A stretch of DNA of 64,000 nucleotides from an uncultured Prevotellaceae bacterium (lineage in GTDB: Bacteria > Bacteroidota > Bacteroidia > Bacteroidales > Bacteroidaceae), in assembly GCA_902776195.1 (NCBI GenBank), contig CACYPF010000002.1, positions 62,001-126,000 on the forward strand, written 5' to 3'. The position numbers and the translations under genes are program-made. This document shows positions 1-10,172 of the stretch, one piece after another (the first letter of the stretch is position 1; every line of letters begins with the position of its first letter). The notes below the pieces were generated by a model, which saw nothing but the letters and a program-made list of their open reading frames with translations, ran no database searches and was not told the DNA's origin.

Positions 1-2268
1 ACCCGACTTGTGATTAACCCCGATGCCACAGCAAACTATGAGATTGGAGTGGATGCCACTAAATTTCAAGAGATAGACAACAACCATACCATATTATATA
101 TAATAGGATCAGATGCAACACATTACGCTATCAGCGAACAGTGTTTGAACGAAGGGGAACAGGTAAAGCTGGGCGCTTATTTTGCTGAAGAAGGCGAATA
201 CAGTATCATTGCTGATTCCTCCTTGGTATTGACAGACTTTAAGACAGGTATCACTACCCTGCTTAACCAACCCTATCACTTCACAGCGCCGACCGGTGTT
301 TGCGACAACCGATTTGTTATTGCTCGTGCTGCCTCTCGTGCTGCTGGTTATCAGAATGGCAATGTGACAGCAGACGATGTGCAGTATCGGTTAGACTACA
401 ACGGACAAGCCTACATTACCAGTATTGATGCACAGAAAGAGACTGTAGAGATTCCAGCCTTCGTCACATATAACGGAATGCGATATCGCGTATCCTCCTT
501 CTCTATGAGTGCTTTGCGGGATGGAAATAGTGGAGCACGCAATACGGCTGTTCGGCACCTGATTCTTCCCTCTACCATTACGCAAATCAATGACAGTTAC
601 ATCTCAGACGACGATGCCTTGGAGAGCATCACCCTTTATGCTCTCTTTCCTCCGGAGAATTATTTTAAGATTTACGATAATTACGAAAAATATCACACCT
701 TCAAGCTTTACGTACCTCGGGCGGTCGTTGACGATTTCAAGACAACCAAGGGTTGGTGGGAGTTGCAGAATATTCTGCCTGCTGAGACAGATGCCGACAT
801 CATTGCTGTAGAACAGGGTTACATCACTTACGATGACAGTAATCGGCCAACTAACACGCCCCAGCTGTTGCTTTACGACGATGCTTATCACCATCATGGT
901 GGACACATCGAAGTTAAAGGCAGCCAGACACTCGCTCTTAAAAACTTCGAATCCAACATCACCATCAGTTCCATAGTAAATGCAACCGATTTGCGTAATG
1001 CCAACGATGACTTCTGTAGTTCATTGATCAACACTACGGCTATTACAGCACAGAATCTTGCTGTCAACCTCACAGGTCAGCATGGAATGCGCAGTGACTG
1101 GTATTACCTCTGTCTTCCCTATGCCCTACGTCCCAACGACATGACGGCTACACTTCCTTTCGTGACCTCTCTGTTACGATACGACAGTCAAAGTCGCGCC
1201 GCTGGCAATGCGCAATCCACAAACTCGTATAATGCGTCAGGCAACTGGAAGGAGGTTGGAGCCAACGACATTATTCCTGCTGGTGAAGGCTTTATCTTGA
1301 GTTATATAACAGCGACTCCCCAATACAGCAACTACTATGATTTCCAATTGAAGTTGCCCGCCCAGACAGTGACAAACGATATGTTTGCCCAACAGCGCAC
1401 CATTACATTGAAGGATTATCCTGCTACGAATGTGGAAGACCGTGGATGGAATTTGGTAGGAAATACATTCCCTGCCTACTATCAAATGTCAGCCAGTGAC
1501 ATCAAAGTGCCGTATATGGTTTATGGAAAAGATACAGAATTCGAAACTTCTGATTATTATACCAAACATTATTATACCTACACGCGCGATGACGATGATA
1601 TGCTGCTGAAACCCTTCCAGGCATTCTTCGTGCAGTATAATGACGTGCAGCCAACCATCAATATGCCGGCATCAGGGCGCTATCATAGCTATCCACAGTT
1701 CTTAGCCAGCCAACCATCTGGCAGTCAAGCTTTGCGTCGTGCGGCAGAAGAAAACAGACAACTCTTTGATATTCATGTGATTGGTGACGGACAGCACGAT
1801 CGTACACGTATCGTACTTAATGAGAGGGCTCAAATAGCCTTTGAACCTACCTGTGATGCTCCAAAGCTGATGTCACAAGGAATGTCGATGCTTTACACAT
1901 TGGAAGATGATAAACTTTTGAGCATCAACGAGCGTCCTACACCAGCTGAAGGCATCACTCTTTGTTTGGATGTTGCCATTGAAGGTGATTATACCCTATC
2001 TTTAGGCAAACACACAGGAACAGGTATTTTGCTGAAGGATTTAGCAACAGGCACTACCACACCATTGGATGAGGCTGCATATAACTTCCATTCAGCTACT
2101 GGCACTCGCCATTTCCTTGTAAGTTTTGCAAATAGCACTACGGCTATTCCGTCTGTTTCATCACCGACAAAACGCTTACCAATCTACAATCTGCAAGGCC
2201 AAAAGGTCGATGGAGTATTGAAACCAGGTATTTACATCAAGGATGGGAAAAAGATTATTATGAAGTAA
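1..2268 (+). CDS. Large exported surface protein with BspA-like leucine-rich repeat region (5' end outside window)
   Basis: The reading frame is open from the first base, so the true start lies upstream; 755 codons are visible. About residues 130-260 contain a BspA-type leucine-rich repeat stretch (LILPSTITQIN and LYVPRAVVDDF motifs). The middle is beta-rich with repeated statements of fields such as YNASGNW and GEGFILSY, typical of Bacteroidetes surface proteins. The last 30 residues (YNLQGQKV, GIYIKDGKKIIMK) match the C-terminal tail found on many Prevotella secreted proteins, which resembles a type IX secretion sorting domain. It lies 16 bp ahead of another very large exported protein and is probably cotranscribed. 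The exact function is not recognisable; adhesion or substrate binding at the cell surface is an inference. Confidence 0.8.
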   Translation, partial: TRLVINPDATANYEIGVDATKFQEIDNNHTILYIIGSDATHYAISEQCLNEGEQVKLGAYFAEEGEYSIIADSSLVLTDFKTGITTLLNQPYHFTAPTGVCDNRFVIARAASRAAGYQNGNVTADDVQYRLDYNGQAYITSIDAQKETVEIPAFVTYNGMRYRVSSFSMSALRDGNSGARNTAVRHLILPSTITQINDSYISDDDALESITLYALFPPENYFKIYDNYEKYHTFKLYVPRAVVDDFKTTKGWWELQNILPAETDADIIAVEQGYITYDDSNRPTNTPQLLLYDDAYHHHGGHIEVKGSQTLALKNFESNITISSIVNATDLRNANDDFCSSLINTTAITAQNLAVNLTGQHGMRSDWYYLCLPYALRPNDMTATLPFVTSLLRYDSQSRAAGNAQSTNSYNASGNWKEVGANDIIPAGEGFILSYITATPQYSNYYDFQLKLPAQTVTNDMFAQQRTITLKDYPATNVEDRGWNLVGNTFPAYYQMSASDIKVPYMVYGKDTEFETSDYYTKHYYTYTRDDDDMLLKPFQAFFVQYNDVQPTINMPASGRYHSYPQFLASQPSGSQALRRAAEENRQLFDIHVIGDGQHDRTRIVLNERAQIAFEPTCDAPKLMSQGMSMLYTLEDDKLLSINERPTPAEGITLCLDVAIEGDYTLSLGKHTGTGILLKDLATGTTTPLDEAAYNFHSATGTRHFLVSFANSTTAIPSVSSPTKRLPIYNLQGQKVDGVLKPGIYIKDGKKIIMK

Positions 2269-2284
2269 GAAAGGAGGAACGATT

Positions 2285-5200
2285 ATGAAGAATATAGCAA
2301 GATATATCGCAGTACTTATCTGCACACTGACCACCCTCACCCTTCAAGCCTATACTCTGACGGTTAAGGGAATGCCAGAGGAAAGCCTTCAGGACCTGAA
2401 TGCCGGCTCGGGAGTCTTCAATGCATGGGGTGACGTGGGTACCAACCATTATTATGCTGAGGAATTACAGAGCGGAGTCTCTGTAGAGGCAGGCCAAAGT
2501 GTTACGCTCTATTGCTATGGGACATACGGTTTCACGGTCGAGAAGTGGATTGTTGATGGCGTTGACCAAGGGGATGGTAATCCAGTTTCTGATGCTGTTC
2601 TCGACGATACCGGTATGGCTCTGACTCGCACCATTACTTTCACCATGCCTGCTCACGACTGCATCGTCGAAGCCTGGATGAAGTATGTGCCCCTGACTCC
2701 AGGGGAGCCTCAGATGCTGAAAGAAAACTATGCATTGAAAGTCGAATCAGAACAGGCCTCCCATCTTGATGTGACATTTTATGTTATTAAGGGTGGCCGT
2801 TACGAGAGCCAAAATGACAATGGAACTTTTGCTTGGCGTAAACCCAATGGCCAGTTTGAATACTTTCCCGAAGTAGGTGTCTATGCAGGCGACTCCGTAG
2901 GTGTCTATGTGCGTGCCAGCAGCAATGGTTGGCGTTTCTCTCACTTACAACTCGATGACAAGACGGTGTGGGAAGGGCAGATGACTTATAAGTATGATAA
3001 TGGTTATCAAATCAATGTATATACTTTCGTCATGCCCAAACATGCTGTCACACTGACTGCCTTTGCCATCTACGACCCTGATGCACCAGGTGATGAAAAC
3101 AACAACTTTGGTTACGACGAAACGCCAGGCAACCCTGGAACCAATCGTTGGACGGCCTCCACTGGCGAGGTGTTCATCAACAACACGCTGAAGGGGCGCA
3201 ATACTGCGAAAGGTTTATCCTTTAGTTTTACAGAATTACGCAACGAATACCAGTTCCAATCATCCGAAGTGAGACGCCTGACGATTGTAGGAGATATCTC
3301 TGGAGGAGCACAATATAGCAGTCACTATCAGATGGAGGAGCCATTGAAAAGTCTGCCTTTCTACGATATGACCAGTCTCGAAGTGCTTGACCTGCGCAAT
3401 GCCCACCATCTGTCATTAGCAGTATCATCGGGTGATGCTGGCGAGTTCTATGATGACAGCGGAACTAAGATTACTACCGATATGTTGAGTGCACTTTCCG
3501 ACTATGAGCTACCCAGCATCCGTAAACTACTGTTGCCAGCTTCGCTGAAAGGGTTTTATAAGTCTTACGATGTCTCTTTCTTCAGTCCCTTGACGGGTTT
3601 GGAGGACTTGACCGTCTATGCCATCACTCCTCCAAAGATTGATGGAAACACCCTCGATGATATAGTAGCAACTGTGCGGCTATATGTGCCAGAACAGTCG
3701 GTGGCAGCATATAAGGCAGATGCCAAGTGGGGCAAGTTTGTTACCATTCTGCCTATTGAGGAAGAAGATGCCCAGAATATCACTGTCTCTCTCCCCCAAG
3801 ACCATCATGACGGACGCTATCAGAACATGTCAATCCTTTTGACTAATCTACTCAACGACGATACCAAACGTTATGTGGTGGACGAGAAGCCGAGTTATCT
3901 CTTCCGCAATATTCCTGTGGGAGCCCATGTAGTGGCCCAGTTGCTAACGCCAGGCAATGTTATTTTAGCTCAGACAGATACCGTCATTGTGGCCGATAAG
4001 ACATTGGAACTGCCACTCGGTCAGTTGCGCAAAATGCACAACCTCAGTGTGAAGGTGCAGAATCCCGTAGGCACGGATCTTACTGAACAGGTTTCAGTGG
4101 TATGGAACGATTCCAAGGGAGCACGACTCAGCGATACTTATCAACTCAACAAGCAGATAGCCGGTACTGCTGTCTATTATGAAGTCAAGCTTCCTAACCT
4201 GCTCGCATCGCGCTATCTGCAACCCGCTAAGAAGGAAGTCTTCGTCGGTAAAGATGATGACGCACAGGTGGTCACCCTCCAGATGATGGATTCTATCACG
4301 GTAAACGGTGTGGTGATGAGCGAGAATGGAGAACGGTTGGCGGCAACGGTAACAGTGTCTCAGCAAGTGAATGGCATGATCGGCAAGTCGTTTGTTACAT
4401 CATCTGATGCATCGGGACGCTTCTCGTTACGTGCGCTTTCTGGCAATGTGGTACTGAGTGCGTCAAGATACGGATACGTATCAAGCCGAAAGGAACTGGC
4501 AACGACTACGAACCTCACAGACACAATTGTTCTCAACTCCATGAAAGGTTCTGTGATTAGCTTTACTCTCCCCTTTACACAAAGTACTGTTGAGGGAGAA
4601 ACGGAAAGCAAATACAACCAATATCCGGACTATCGTAATGTGGACTTTGCAGCCTTTAACGAGACAACAGGTGAAGCAATAGACAGTCTGAGTGTGCAGT
4701 ATCCACAGATTATATTGTTACATCATTCAAAGGTTGGCGACCGCATCCGTCTGACAGCATCCAGTAGGAAGGATGCCTTTATGCCGACAGAGGTAACACT
4801 CACTATTGGTAGCAACGACTCAGCAACGGTTACTATACCGCTGAAGGAATTAGGCGGAATCGAAGCCTCGTTCAGTCAGACAGATAATAGTGCTGTTAAT
4901 GCTTTGCTTTACGACAACAATGGACTGTTTCTCAATGCTTATCCTTTCAGTGAAGCCAGACAAATCATTACAGGTCTGAAGGATGGTAACTACACGTTGG
5001 TAGTGATGGGCGATAATACCATGTATGGAAAACTACCCAGCATTGGCGAGTATGAGGCGGTAGGACTGCAGAAAGGTATTGACTACGCACAGAGCGATGT
5101 CACGGTGACTAGTGGTAAATATAGCAAAGTCTTCATAGAAAAAGTACCCATATTCAATGAGCGCGACCGCTATTACACCAATGTGGACAGTACACTGTTG

Positions 5201-8200
5201 ATGCTCAACAAGAGTGAAGTGGGAGCTGGCAGCAATGTAACCCTGCGTTCCCAGTTTGTGTTCAAACCAGCGTATAAAGATAAGATATCTAATGTCCGAC
5301 TGGTAGTTGATATCCCGTCATGCGGACAGATGGTGCCCGGTTCGGTGATGACAGGCACTAAGATAGTCAGCGGTGCCACCGTCAACGGCAGTCGTGTCAC
5401 CATCCCAATCCCTTTGGAAGATATCGACAAGGTGACGCGCTTTATCATCACAGCTACTGATGCTGGCATACTCCGTCCACAGGCTTACGCTCTGTTCAGT
5501 TTGGGTGGACGAGAGGTTATGCAACCCATCGGCACGGTCAGTTGCGAGGTGAAAGGCATCACGATGTCTGTAGCAGAGACGATCTCCAATCTCAGCAACC
5601 TCTATGTTCGTGGCACAGCCCCGGCATTGAGTTATGTACATATTTTTGCTGACGGTGTAGAAATTGGACAGGCTCATGCTCAGAGTGACGGAACATGGTT
5701 TACCTATGTCGAACTGTCACAGTATCCAAATCTTTCCAAGATACCGATGCATGCAGTAATCACCACTCCACGTGGAATCGATGTTACTACTGAGACTTCA
5801 TTCGTGACTTACGATCAGGATATGATATACGTCAAGCACGTGTATATGACCTATCCCTTTGCTAGTATGCTTGACTATAAGGAAGGCGGGATGATTGACT
5901 TCGACTTCGAGCATCCAGAGAAAATAGATGACATACATTACGTTTGTGGTGTTCACCAAGCAAACCCCTTTAACTTCTCTGTTGAGTTTAATTCTCCGGA
6001 TCCCAATGCCGTGAGCAATGTGACCGTTCTTGCCTATACCGTGAAAGGTAAGATACATTATGTCAACTGTTTCTACGAGGAAAAGACTGGAACTTGGGTG
6101 GGATCAGTGTCCTTACAGGAAGATGCTGTTAATAATATCGATGTTACTTATTTGCAGAACAAACATGACGTGAAGGCTGATGCTGATGCACTATACATCA
6201 ACCACAATTACCTAACGGCTATTAGCGATAACATCAACTCATTCCAAACGGAAATCAACAGATTGTTAGATGTGATGGTCAGTGGTGATGCTGCAAAGAG
6301 ATTGGCTGCATTAGACGATATTTTTGAGTTATTAGGATTTGATCCGTCAAAAGCAGATATAGAAGTACCTGAGGGAATGACCTTTGAAGACGCCATTGAA
6401 TATGCAGACAAAGTCATCGCCAATCTGAATCTCACTGAAAACACGTTGAGTGACATGAGCATTTACAGTGCTGATCTTGGTAAAAGTATTTCTGTTGATC
6501 ATGCTACAGGCCTTACGGCTGCACAATTGCTCAGCGAAGGATATGAAGAGTTGAACACAACAGACGGGCACAAAATCTATCTGCTGACTTCAGAGGAGCA
6601 TAGCGTCTATGTTGACTTCTCATTCGACATACGCATAGAAATAAAGGGCGAAGCAGCAAAAGCATTGTCGCGTGCCCGCGCTGGAGGCGGTTTTGATTAT
6701 GAGGCGTGGTGGAATGGTATCAATAACACACTGACGTTGATTACGGCAGCGGTCAGCGACATTAAGAATGGTGCTGATATGGTTCGTAAATGGGTAGCGC
6801 CGCAAATCATGGAAGCCTCCAAAGCAATCACTTACATCCAAAAAACATATCAGGTTGCGGGTGCGCCCCCACTTACACTGTCCCAAAAGGCATCGTTGGG
6901 TACACTCAAAGCATGGAAATGGTTGGCGGACGGTATCGATAAAATCGCGTTCTGTCTCAAAGACTATGGTCTTAATCCGTCAGAAGCATTTGAAATCTTT
7001 TCAAACGCTCCTGCCAACACACCTGTGGTTAAAGCTATCCAAAGTTCTGCAAAGGTCATAGGCAAGATTGGCAATGTGTTATCGTATGTGGGCCTTATTA
7101 GCGACATTATGGAAGGTGTTGATAAAGTTAAGAGATTGATTGCACTCGAAGCATCAGTACCCAATCCATGCAAGGACGACCAAGCAGCAGCCACACAGCT
7201 TAAAAAGGAAATAAACAATTTTATTGCCGCTCAATCGATATGGTACACTGCATTGACTTTAGCAGACATAGGAAGTTTAGAGGCAATGAACAAGGGCGTG
7301 ATGGCCATCCCCATTACAGCCGGCTATTCACTTAGTGCCGTTTTGGGGGGAGCTGGAGTTGCCTTAGGTAAGATGGCACTCAACTATGCAAATGGAATAT
7401 GGTATAGCGACAACGTACAAAAATATTACGAGCGTATCAATGCTCTGGATTGCAACCATGAAGACTGGAAGAAGAAAATCCGAACCAGTTGGTTGGCAGA
7501 ACAGCGCTACGCAGAGAATCGCAAGAAATTGTTCAAAGATGTACGCGTCACCATTGACCCTTCTGGCTACGTCTATGAGGCAGTGCCAGACAACCGTGTG
7601 GAGAATGCCACCACTACCATCTATTATAAGGAGACGAAGGAAGATGAATGGGGCGACCAGCACGATGAGGCAGTACTATGGGAGGCAACGGAGTATGGTC
7701 AACAGAATCCGCTCTTCACTGACGCCGAAGGACGCTATGCTTGGGATGTACCTGCTGGTTTATGGCAGGTGAAGGTAGAGAAGGAAGGCTTCGAGACAAC
7801 CTATAGCGATTGGTTGCCCGTGCCACCACCACAACTGGATATAAATCTTGAACTTCGCCAGAATGCATTGCCCAGTGTACAATCGGCCAGAGCCTATGAG
7901 GATGTGGTTACACTTGAGTTCAATAAATATATGCGACCAAGTACGCTCCTAAATAATATCTGGCTTTCACAAGGTGGACAAAAGATTGAGTGCTCTGTGG
8001 AAATGCAAGACTGGGCACAATCCTACGAGGGCAACGATTCATATGTACGTCGTCTTTATCTGCGCCCAAATACACCGGTTGCTGTTGGCGAGAAACTGAC
8101 CCTAACCGTTCGTCATGAAGTGGAGAGTTATACCGGTTTGCAAATGCAGACCGACTATCAGCAAGAGTTCACTGTAGTCAGTGAAGTACGCCAGTTAGGT

Positions 8201-8875
8201 GTTGACACACAGGTAGAAGTGCCCCTTGACGGTGAACGGACTTTCTCTGTGTTAGCATATCCTAGTGCTGCAGCCAAGGGCAGAAAGGTGATAGCAACAG
8301 TATCTACAGGATATATGGCTACAGTTGTTGCTGTCGGAGAGTTTGATGAAACGGGGTTAGCACGTATTACGATTCGGGGCGACCGACAGGGAACGACCAA
8401 TCTCACGCTGCTACTCGAAGGAACAGATATCACTACTGCAACGATGATCAGTGTGGTAGGTGCTGATGAAATGCCAGTGGCAACTCCAACAGCCTCTCGT
8501 ATTAGCGGAACCAGTTTGGTAAAAGGAGAAACAGTTACCCTTAGTTGTGACACAGAGGGAGCTACCATCTGGTACACCCTTGACGGCACTTGCCCATGCG
8601 ATGAAAATGGTACACGTAAACAATATACCAGTCCTATCACCATTGACAGTCATACCATCCTCAATGTATATGCTGTAAAAGGTGATCAACAGGAGAGCCG
8701 TGTAGCGACCTTTGAGTACTTTATTATTGGCGAAACAGGTATCGACGAGGAGAAGACTCATAAGAAACCCGTTACCTACTACTCACCGAACGGACAACGC
8801 CTATTGCGCCCCCAGAAGGGCATCAACATTGTCCAATATGAAGATGGTACCACTCGAAAGATAATCGTCAAATAA
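2285..8875 (+). CDS. Giant (2196 aa) multidomain exported surface protein
   Basis: A signal peptide (MKNIARYIAVLICTLTTLTLQA) is followed by beta-rich repeat modules (about 25-270), a BspA-like leucine-rich repeat region (about 290-490), carboxypeptidase-regulatory-like beta sandwiches (about 500-900 and 1760-1860), and a helix-rich, partly hydrophobic segment at about 1450-1750. Then come Ig-like modules, a chitobiase C-terminal-like domain (about 2070-2140; TIWYTLDGT motif) and a C-terminal tail (YYSPNGQRL, GINIVQYEDGTTRKIIVK) of the sorting-signal kind. The start is well placed, 16 bp after the preceding gene. Known members of these domain families act in adhesion or carbohydrate binding; no catalytic motif was found. 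The long helical insert is unusual for this architecture. A hairpin terminator follows the stop. Confidence 0.85.
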   Translation: MKNIARYIAVLICTLTTLTLQAYTLTVKGMPEESLQDLNAGSGVFNAWGDVGTNHYYAEELQSGVSVEAGQSVTLYCYGTYGFTVEKWIVDGVDQGDGNPVSDAVLDDTGMALTRTITFTMPAHDCIVEAWMKYVPLTPGEPQMLKENYALKVESEQASHLDVTFYVIKGGRYESQNDNGTFAWRKPNGQFEYFPEVGVYAGDSVGVYVRASSNGWRFSHLQLDDKTVWEGQMTYKYDNGYQINVYTFVMPKHAVTLTAFAIYDPDAPGDENNNFGYDETPGNPGTNRWTASTGEVFINNTLKGRNTAKGLSFSFTELRNEYQFQSSEVRRLTIVGDISGGAQYSSHYQMEEPLKSLPFYDMTSLEVLDLRNAHHLSLAVSSGDAGEFYDDSGTKITTDMLSALSDYELPSIRKLLLPASLKGFYKSYDVSFFSPLTGLEDLTVYAITPPKIDGNTLDDIVATVRLYVPEQSVAAYKADAKWGKFVTILPIEEEDAQNITVSLPQDHHDGRYQNMSILLTNLLNDDTKRYVVDEKPSYLFRNIPVGAHVVAQLLTPGNVILAQTDTVIVADKTLELPLGQLRKMHNLSVKVQNPVGTDLTEQVSVVWNDSKGARLSDTYQLNKQIAGTAVYYEVKLPNLLASRYLQPAKKEVFVGKDDDAQVVTLQMMDSITVNGVVMSENGERLAATVTVSQQVNGMIGKSFVTSSDASGRFSLRALSGNVVLSASRYGYVSSRKELATTTNLTDTIVLNSMKGSVISFTLPFTQSTVEGETESKYNQYPDYRNVDFAAFNETTGEAIDSLSVQYPQIILLHHSKVGDRIRLTASSRKDAFMPTEVTLTIGSNDSATVTIPLKELGGIEASFSQTDNSAVNALLYDNNGLFLNAYPFSEARQIITGLKDGNYTLVVMGDNTMYGKLPSIGEYEAVGLQKGIDYAQSDVTVTSGKYSKVFIEKVPIFNERDRYYTNVDSTLLMLNKSEVGAGSNVTLRSQFVFKPAYKDKISNVRLVVDIPSCGQMVPGSVMTGTKIVSGATVNGSRVTIPIPLEDIDKVTRFIITATDAGILRPQAYALFSLGGREVMQPIGTVSCEVKGITMSVAETISNLSNLYVRGTAPALSYVHIFADGVEIGQAHAQSDGTWFTYVELSQYPNLSKIPMHAVITTPRGIDVTTETSFVTYDQDMIYVKHVYMTYPFASMLDYKEGGMIDFDFEHPEKIDDIHYVCGVHQANPFNFSVEFNSPDPNAVSNVTVLAYTVKGKIHYVNCFYEEKTGTWVGSVSLQEDAVNNIDVTYLQNKHDVKADADALYINHNYLTAISDNINSFQTEINRLLDVMVSGDAAKRLAALDDIFELLGFDPSKADIEVPEGMTFEDAIEYADKVIANLNLTENTLSDMSIYSADLGKSISVDHATGLTAAQLLSEGYEELNTTDGHKIYLLTSEEHSVYVDFSFDIRIEIKGEAAKALSRARAGGGFDYEAWWNGINNTLTLITAAVSDIKNGADMVRKWVAPQIMEASKAITYIQKTYQVAGAPPLTLSQKASLGTLKAWKWLADGIDKIAFCLKDYGLNPSEAFEIFSNAPANTPVVKAIQSSAKVIGKIGNVLSYVGLISDIMEGVDKVKRLIALEASVPNPCKDDQAAATQLKKEINNFIAAQSIWYTALTLADIGSLEAMNKGVMAIPITAGYSLSAVLGGAGVALGKMALNYANGIWYSDNVQKYYERINALDCNHEDWKKKIRTSWLAEQRYAENRKKLFKDVRVTIDPSGYVYEAVPDNRVENATTTIYYKETKEDEWGDQHDEAVLWEATEYGQQNPLFTDAEGRYAWDVPAGLWQVKVEKEGFETTYSDWLPVPPPQLDINLELRQNALPSVQSARAYEDVVTLEFNKYMRPSTLLNNIWLSQGGQKIECSVEMQDWAQSYEGNDSYVRRLYLRPNTPVAVGEKLTLTVRHEVESYTGLQMQTDYQQEFTVVSEVRQLGVDTQVEVPLDGERTFSVLAYPSAAAKGRKVIATVSTGYMATVVAVGEFDETGLARITIRGDRQGTTNLTLLLEGTDITTATMISVVGADEMPVATPTASRISGTSLVKGETVTLSCDTEGATIWYTLDGTCPCDENGTRKQYTSPITIDSHTILNVYAVKGDQQESRVATFEYFIIGETGIDEEKTHKKPVTYYSPNGQRLLRPQKGINIVQYEDGTTRKIIVK

Positions 8876-8917
8876 AGTTTTTCTCTCACACATACGCGTA
8901 TAAGAGAACCCTTCATT

Positions 8918-8975
8918 ATCACCAAACTCATTCTAATGCCGAGGGGCAAAGGGATTGAGTTTGGTGATTCTTGTT
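8918..8975 (+). terminator. Hairpin terminator after the giant surface protein
   Basis: ATCACCAAACTCA (8918-8930) pairs with TGAGTTTGGTGAT (8956-8968) in a perfect 13-bp stem and is followed by TCTTGTTAT. The T-tract is weak but the stem is long, and it sits 43 bp after the stop codon. Confidence 0.65.
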
Positions 8976-9224
8976 ATATCGTGCATGAGTTATAAGGTTT
9001 CCTTCCATCACTCTTCCGAGTATAGTCTCACATCAGTTTCTCCTATGGAAACCATTGGTTTCCTCTATTGGAACAGTTGCAAAGTGCCATCCTAATGACC
9101 AAGCGGCTTGTGTCCATCAACTCAGAAGGAATAAGGGATGTGTCATAAATGCAGAAATCCCAAACCTCGGGAGAGATTTGGGATTCTGTGTTTGTTTGGA
9201 GTAAAAAAATTGTTCTCGTCGGTG
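8976..9224. other. Convergent intergenic gap with two short inverted repeats
   Basis: No credible gene is seen here. GGAAACC-att-GGTTTCC (9047-9063) is a short palindrome. AATCCCAAA (9156-9164) pairs with TTTGGGATT (9177-9185) and could end transcription from the convergent rpmA side or from the left. On the plus strand a T-rich stretch follows it. Confidence 0.5.
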
Positions 9225-9482
9225 TTATGCCTCAGGAATTACAGATACGATACTCTTATCACGCTTTCCCTTGTGGAACTGAACAGTTCCGTCCACGAGT
9301 GCATAGAGGGTATCGTCCTTACCCATACCAACATTGTTACCGGGGTTGTGCTTAGAGCCACGCTGGCGAACAATAATGTTGCCTGCAACAACCTTCTGGC
9401 CACCGAAAATCTTAATGCCGAGTCGCTGTGATGCTGACTCACGGCCGTTCTTAGAACTACCTACACCTTTTTTATGTGCCAT
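9225..9482 (-). CDS. rpmA: 50S ribosomal protein L27
   Basis: The 85-residue product starts [16 protein letters not shown] and contains [11 protein letters not shown] and [13 protein letters not shown], the hallmark sequence of bacterial L27, at the usual length. L27 binds the 23S rRNA near the peptidyl transferase centre. It begins directly with MAHKKG, so there is no cleavable N-terminal extension of the Firmicutes type. It lies 18 bp downstream of rplU, the normal L21-L27 pair. Confidence 0.98.
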   Translation of the reverse strand: MAHKKGVGSSKNGRESASQRLGIKIFGGQKVVAGNIIVRQRGSKHNPGNNVGMGKDDTLYALVDGTVQFHKGKRDKSIVSVIPEA

Positions 9483-9500
9483 TTCTTGTTCCTCCTACGT

Positions 9501-9818
9501 TTAAGCGATTACTGATTTAACTTCTACCTGTGTGTACTGCTGGCGGTGACCATTCTTCTTACGAGAGTCCTTGCGGCGCTTCATCTTGAAGACAATCACT
9601 TTCTCACCTTTTACGAGAGGCTTGATAACCTCACACACTACTTTCGCACCACTTACGGTAGGTGCGCCCACCTGTACTGAACCTTCATTGTCGACAAGCA
9701 GTACCTTGTCAAACTCAACAGTCTTACCTTCTTCCACGTCTTTCATGTGGTTGACGAAGAGCTTCTTTCCCTGCTCTACCTTGAACTGCTGACCGTTAAT
9801 CTCTACAATTGCGTACAT
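9501..9818 (-). CDS. rplU: 50S ribosomal protein L21
   Basis: The 105-residue product starts [18 protein letters not shown] and contains [20 protein letters not shown], diagnostic for L21. It is an early-binding 23S rRNA protein. It is the first gene of a two-gene rplU-rpmA operon. A Bacteroidetes promoter box lies about 90 bp upstream, giving a leader of about 80 nt. That leader contains a small hairpin (CGTGGC and GCCATG arms, about 9853-9873) and could host autoregulation, which is only a possibility. Confidence 0.98.
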   Translation of the reverse strand: MYAIVEINGQQFKVEQGKKLFVNHMKDVEEGKTVEFDKVLLVDNEGSVQVGAPTVSGAKVVCEVIKPLVKGEKVIVFKMKRRKDSRKKNGHRQQYTQVEVKSVIA

Positions 9819-9905
9819 TGTTTGTTATTGTTTAAACGGTTTTTTCCGCATGGCGCATGGCTTTGTGCCACGTCTTAACTGAGCCACCACGGACTAAATC
9901 GGGCG

Positions 9906-9936
9906 CAAAGGTACGAAAAAGTTTTGAATCCACCAA
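9906..9936 (-). promoter_or_regulatory. Promoter for rplU-rpmA
   Basis: On the minus strand TACCTTTG (9906-9913) fits the Bacteroidetes -7 box TAnnTTTG, with TTG at 9934-9936 after a 20-bp spacer. The predicted transcript starts near 9899. Confidence 0.7.
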
Positions 9937-9939
9937 AGA

Positions 9940-9984
9940 AAAAGTGATAAAAAACAAAGCGATGACCCTCACAGGCAATCGCTT
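9940..9984 (-). terminator. Intrinsic terminator upstream of rplU
   Basis: On the minus strand AAGCGAT (9984-9978) pairs with ATCGCTT (9963-9957) and is followed by TGTTTTTTATCACTTTT. It would stop transcripts arriving from the right just before the rplU promoter. Confidence 0.65.
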
Positions 9985-10040
9985 CATATCTTCAATAGGT
10001 ATTAGTCCTTTTAAGGTAAAAAGATTGTTTTCAGGATAAC
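9945..10040 (-). ncRNA. Candidate small RNA between the helicase gene and rplU
   Basis: A well-formed promoter (TTG-N19-TACTTTTG) and an intrinsic terminator frame about 95 nt of minus-strand sequence with no convincing reading frame. It contains an internal CCTTAAAAGG palindrome. No known RNA family was recognised. It could instead be an attenuated leader for rplU or the end of the helicase operon. Confidence 0.35.
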
Positions 10041-10045
10041 TGATG

Positions 10046-10075
10046 CAAAAGTACAACAATTTTTAGTACTAACAA
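10046..10075 (-). promoter_or_regulatory. Orphan promoter upstream of the rplU region
   Basis: On the minus strand TACTTTTG (10046-10053) is preceded by TTG (10073-10075) with the optimal 19-bp spacer. No gene starts within the next 200 bp, so it points to a small RNA or a long leader. Confidence 0.55.
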
Positions 10076-10172
10076 AACTTTTTACCCATTATTTTTCGAT
10101 AAAAAGGGCTGTGTACCCGCACAATTCAAACTTTTTTAAAGAAAATTCATAAAAAATGTGTGCAAACGATTG

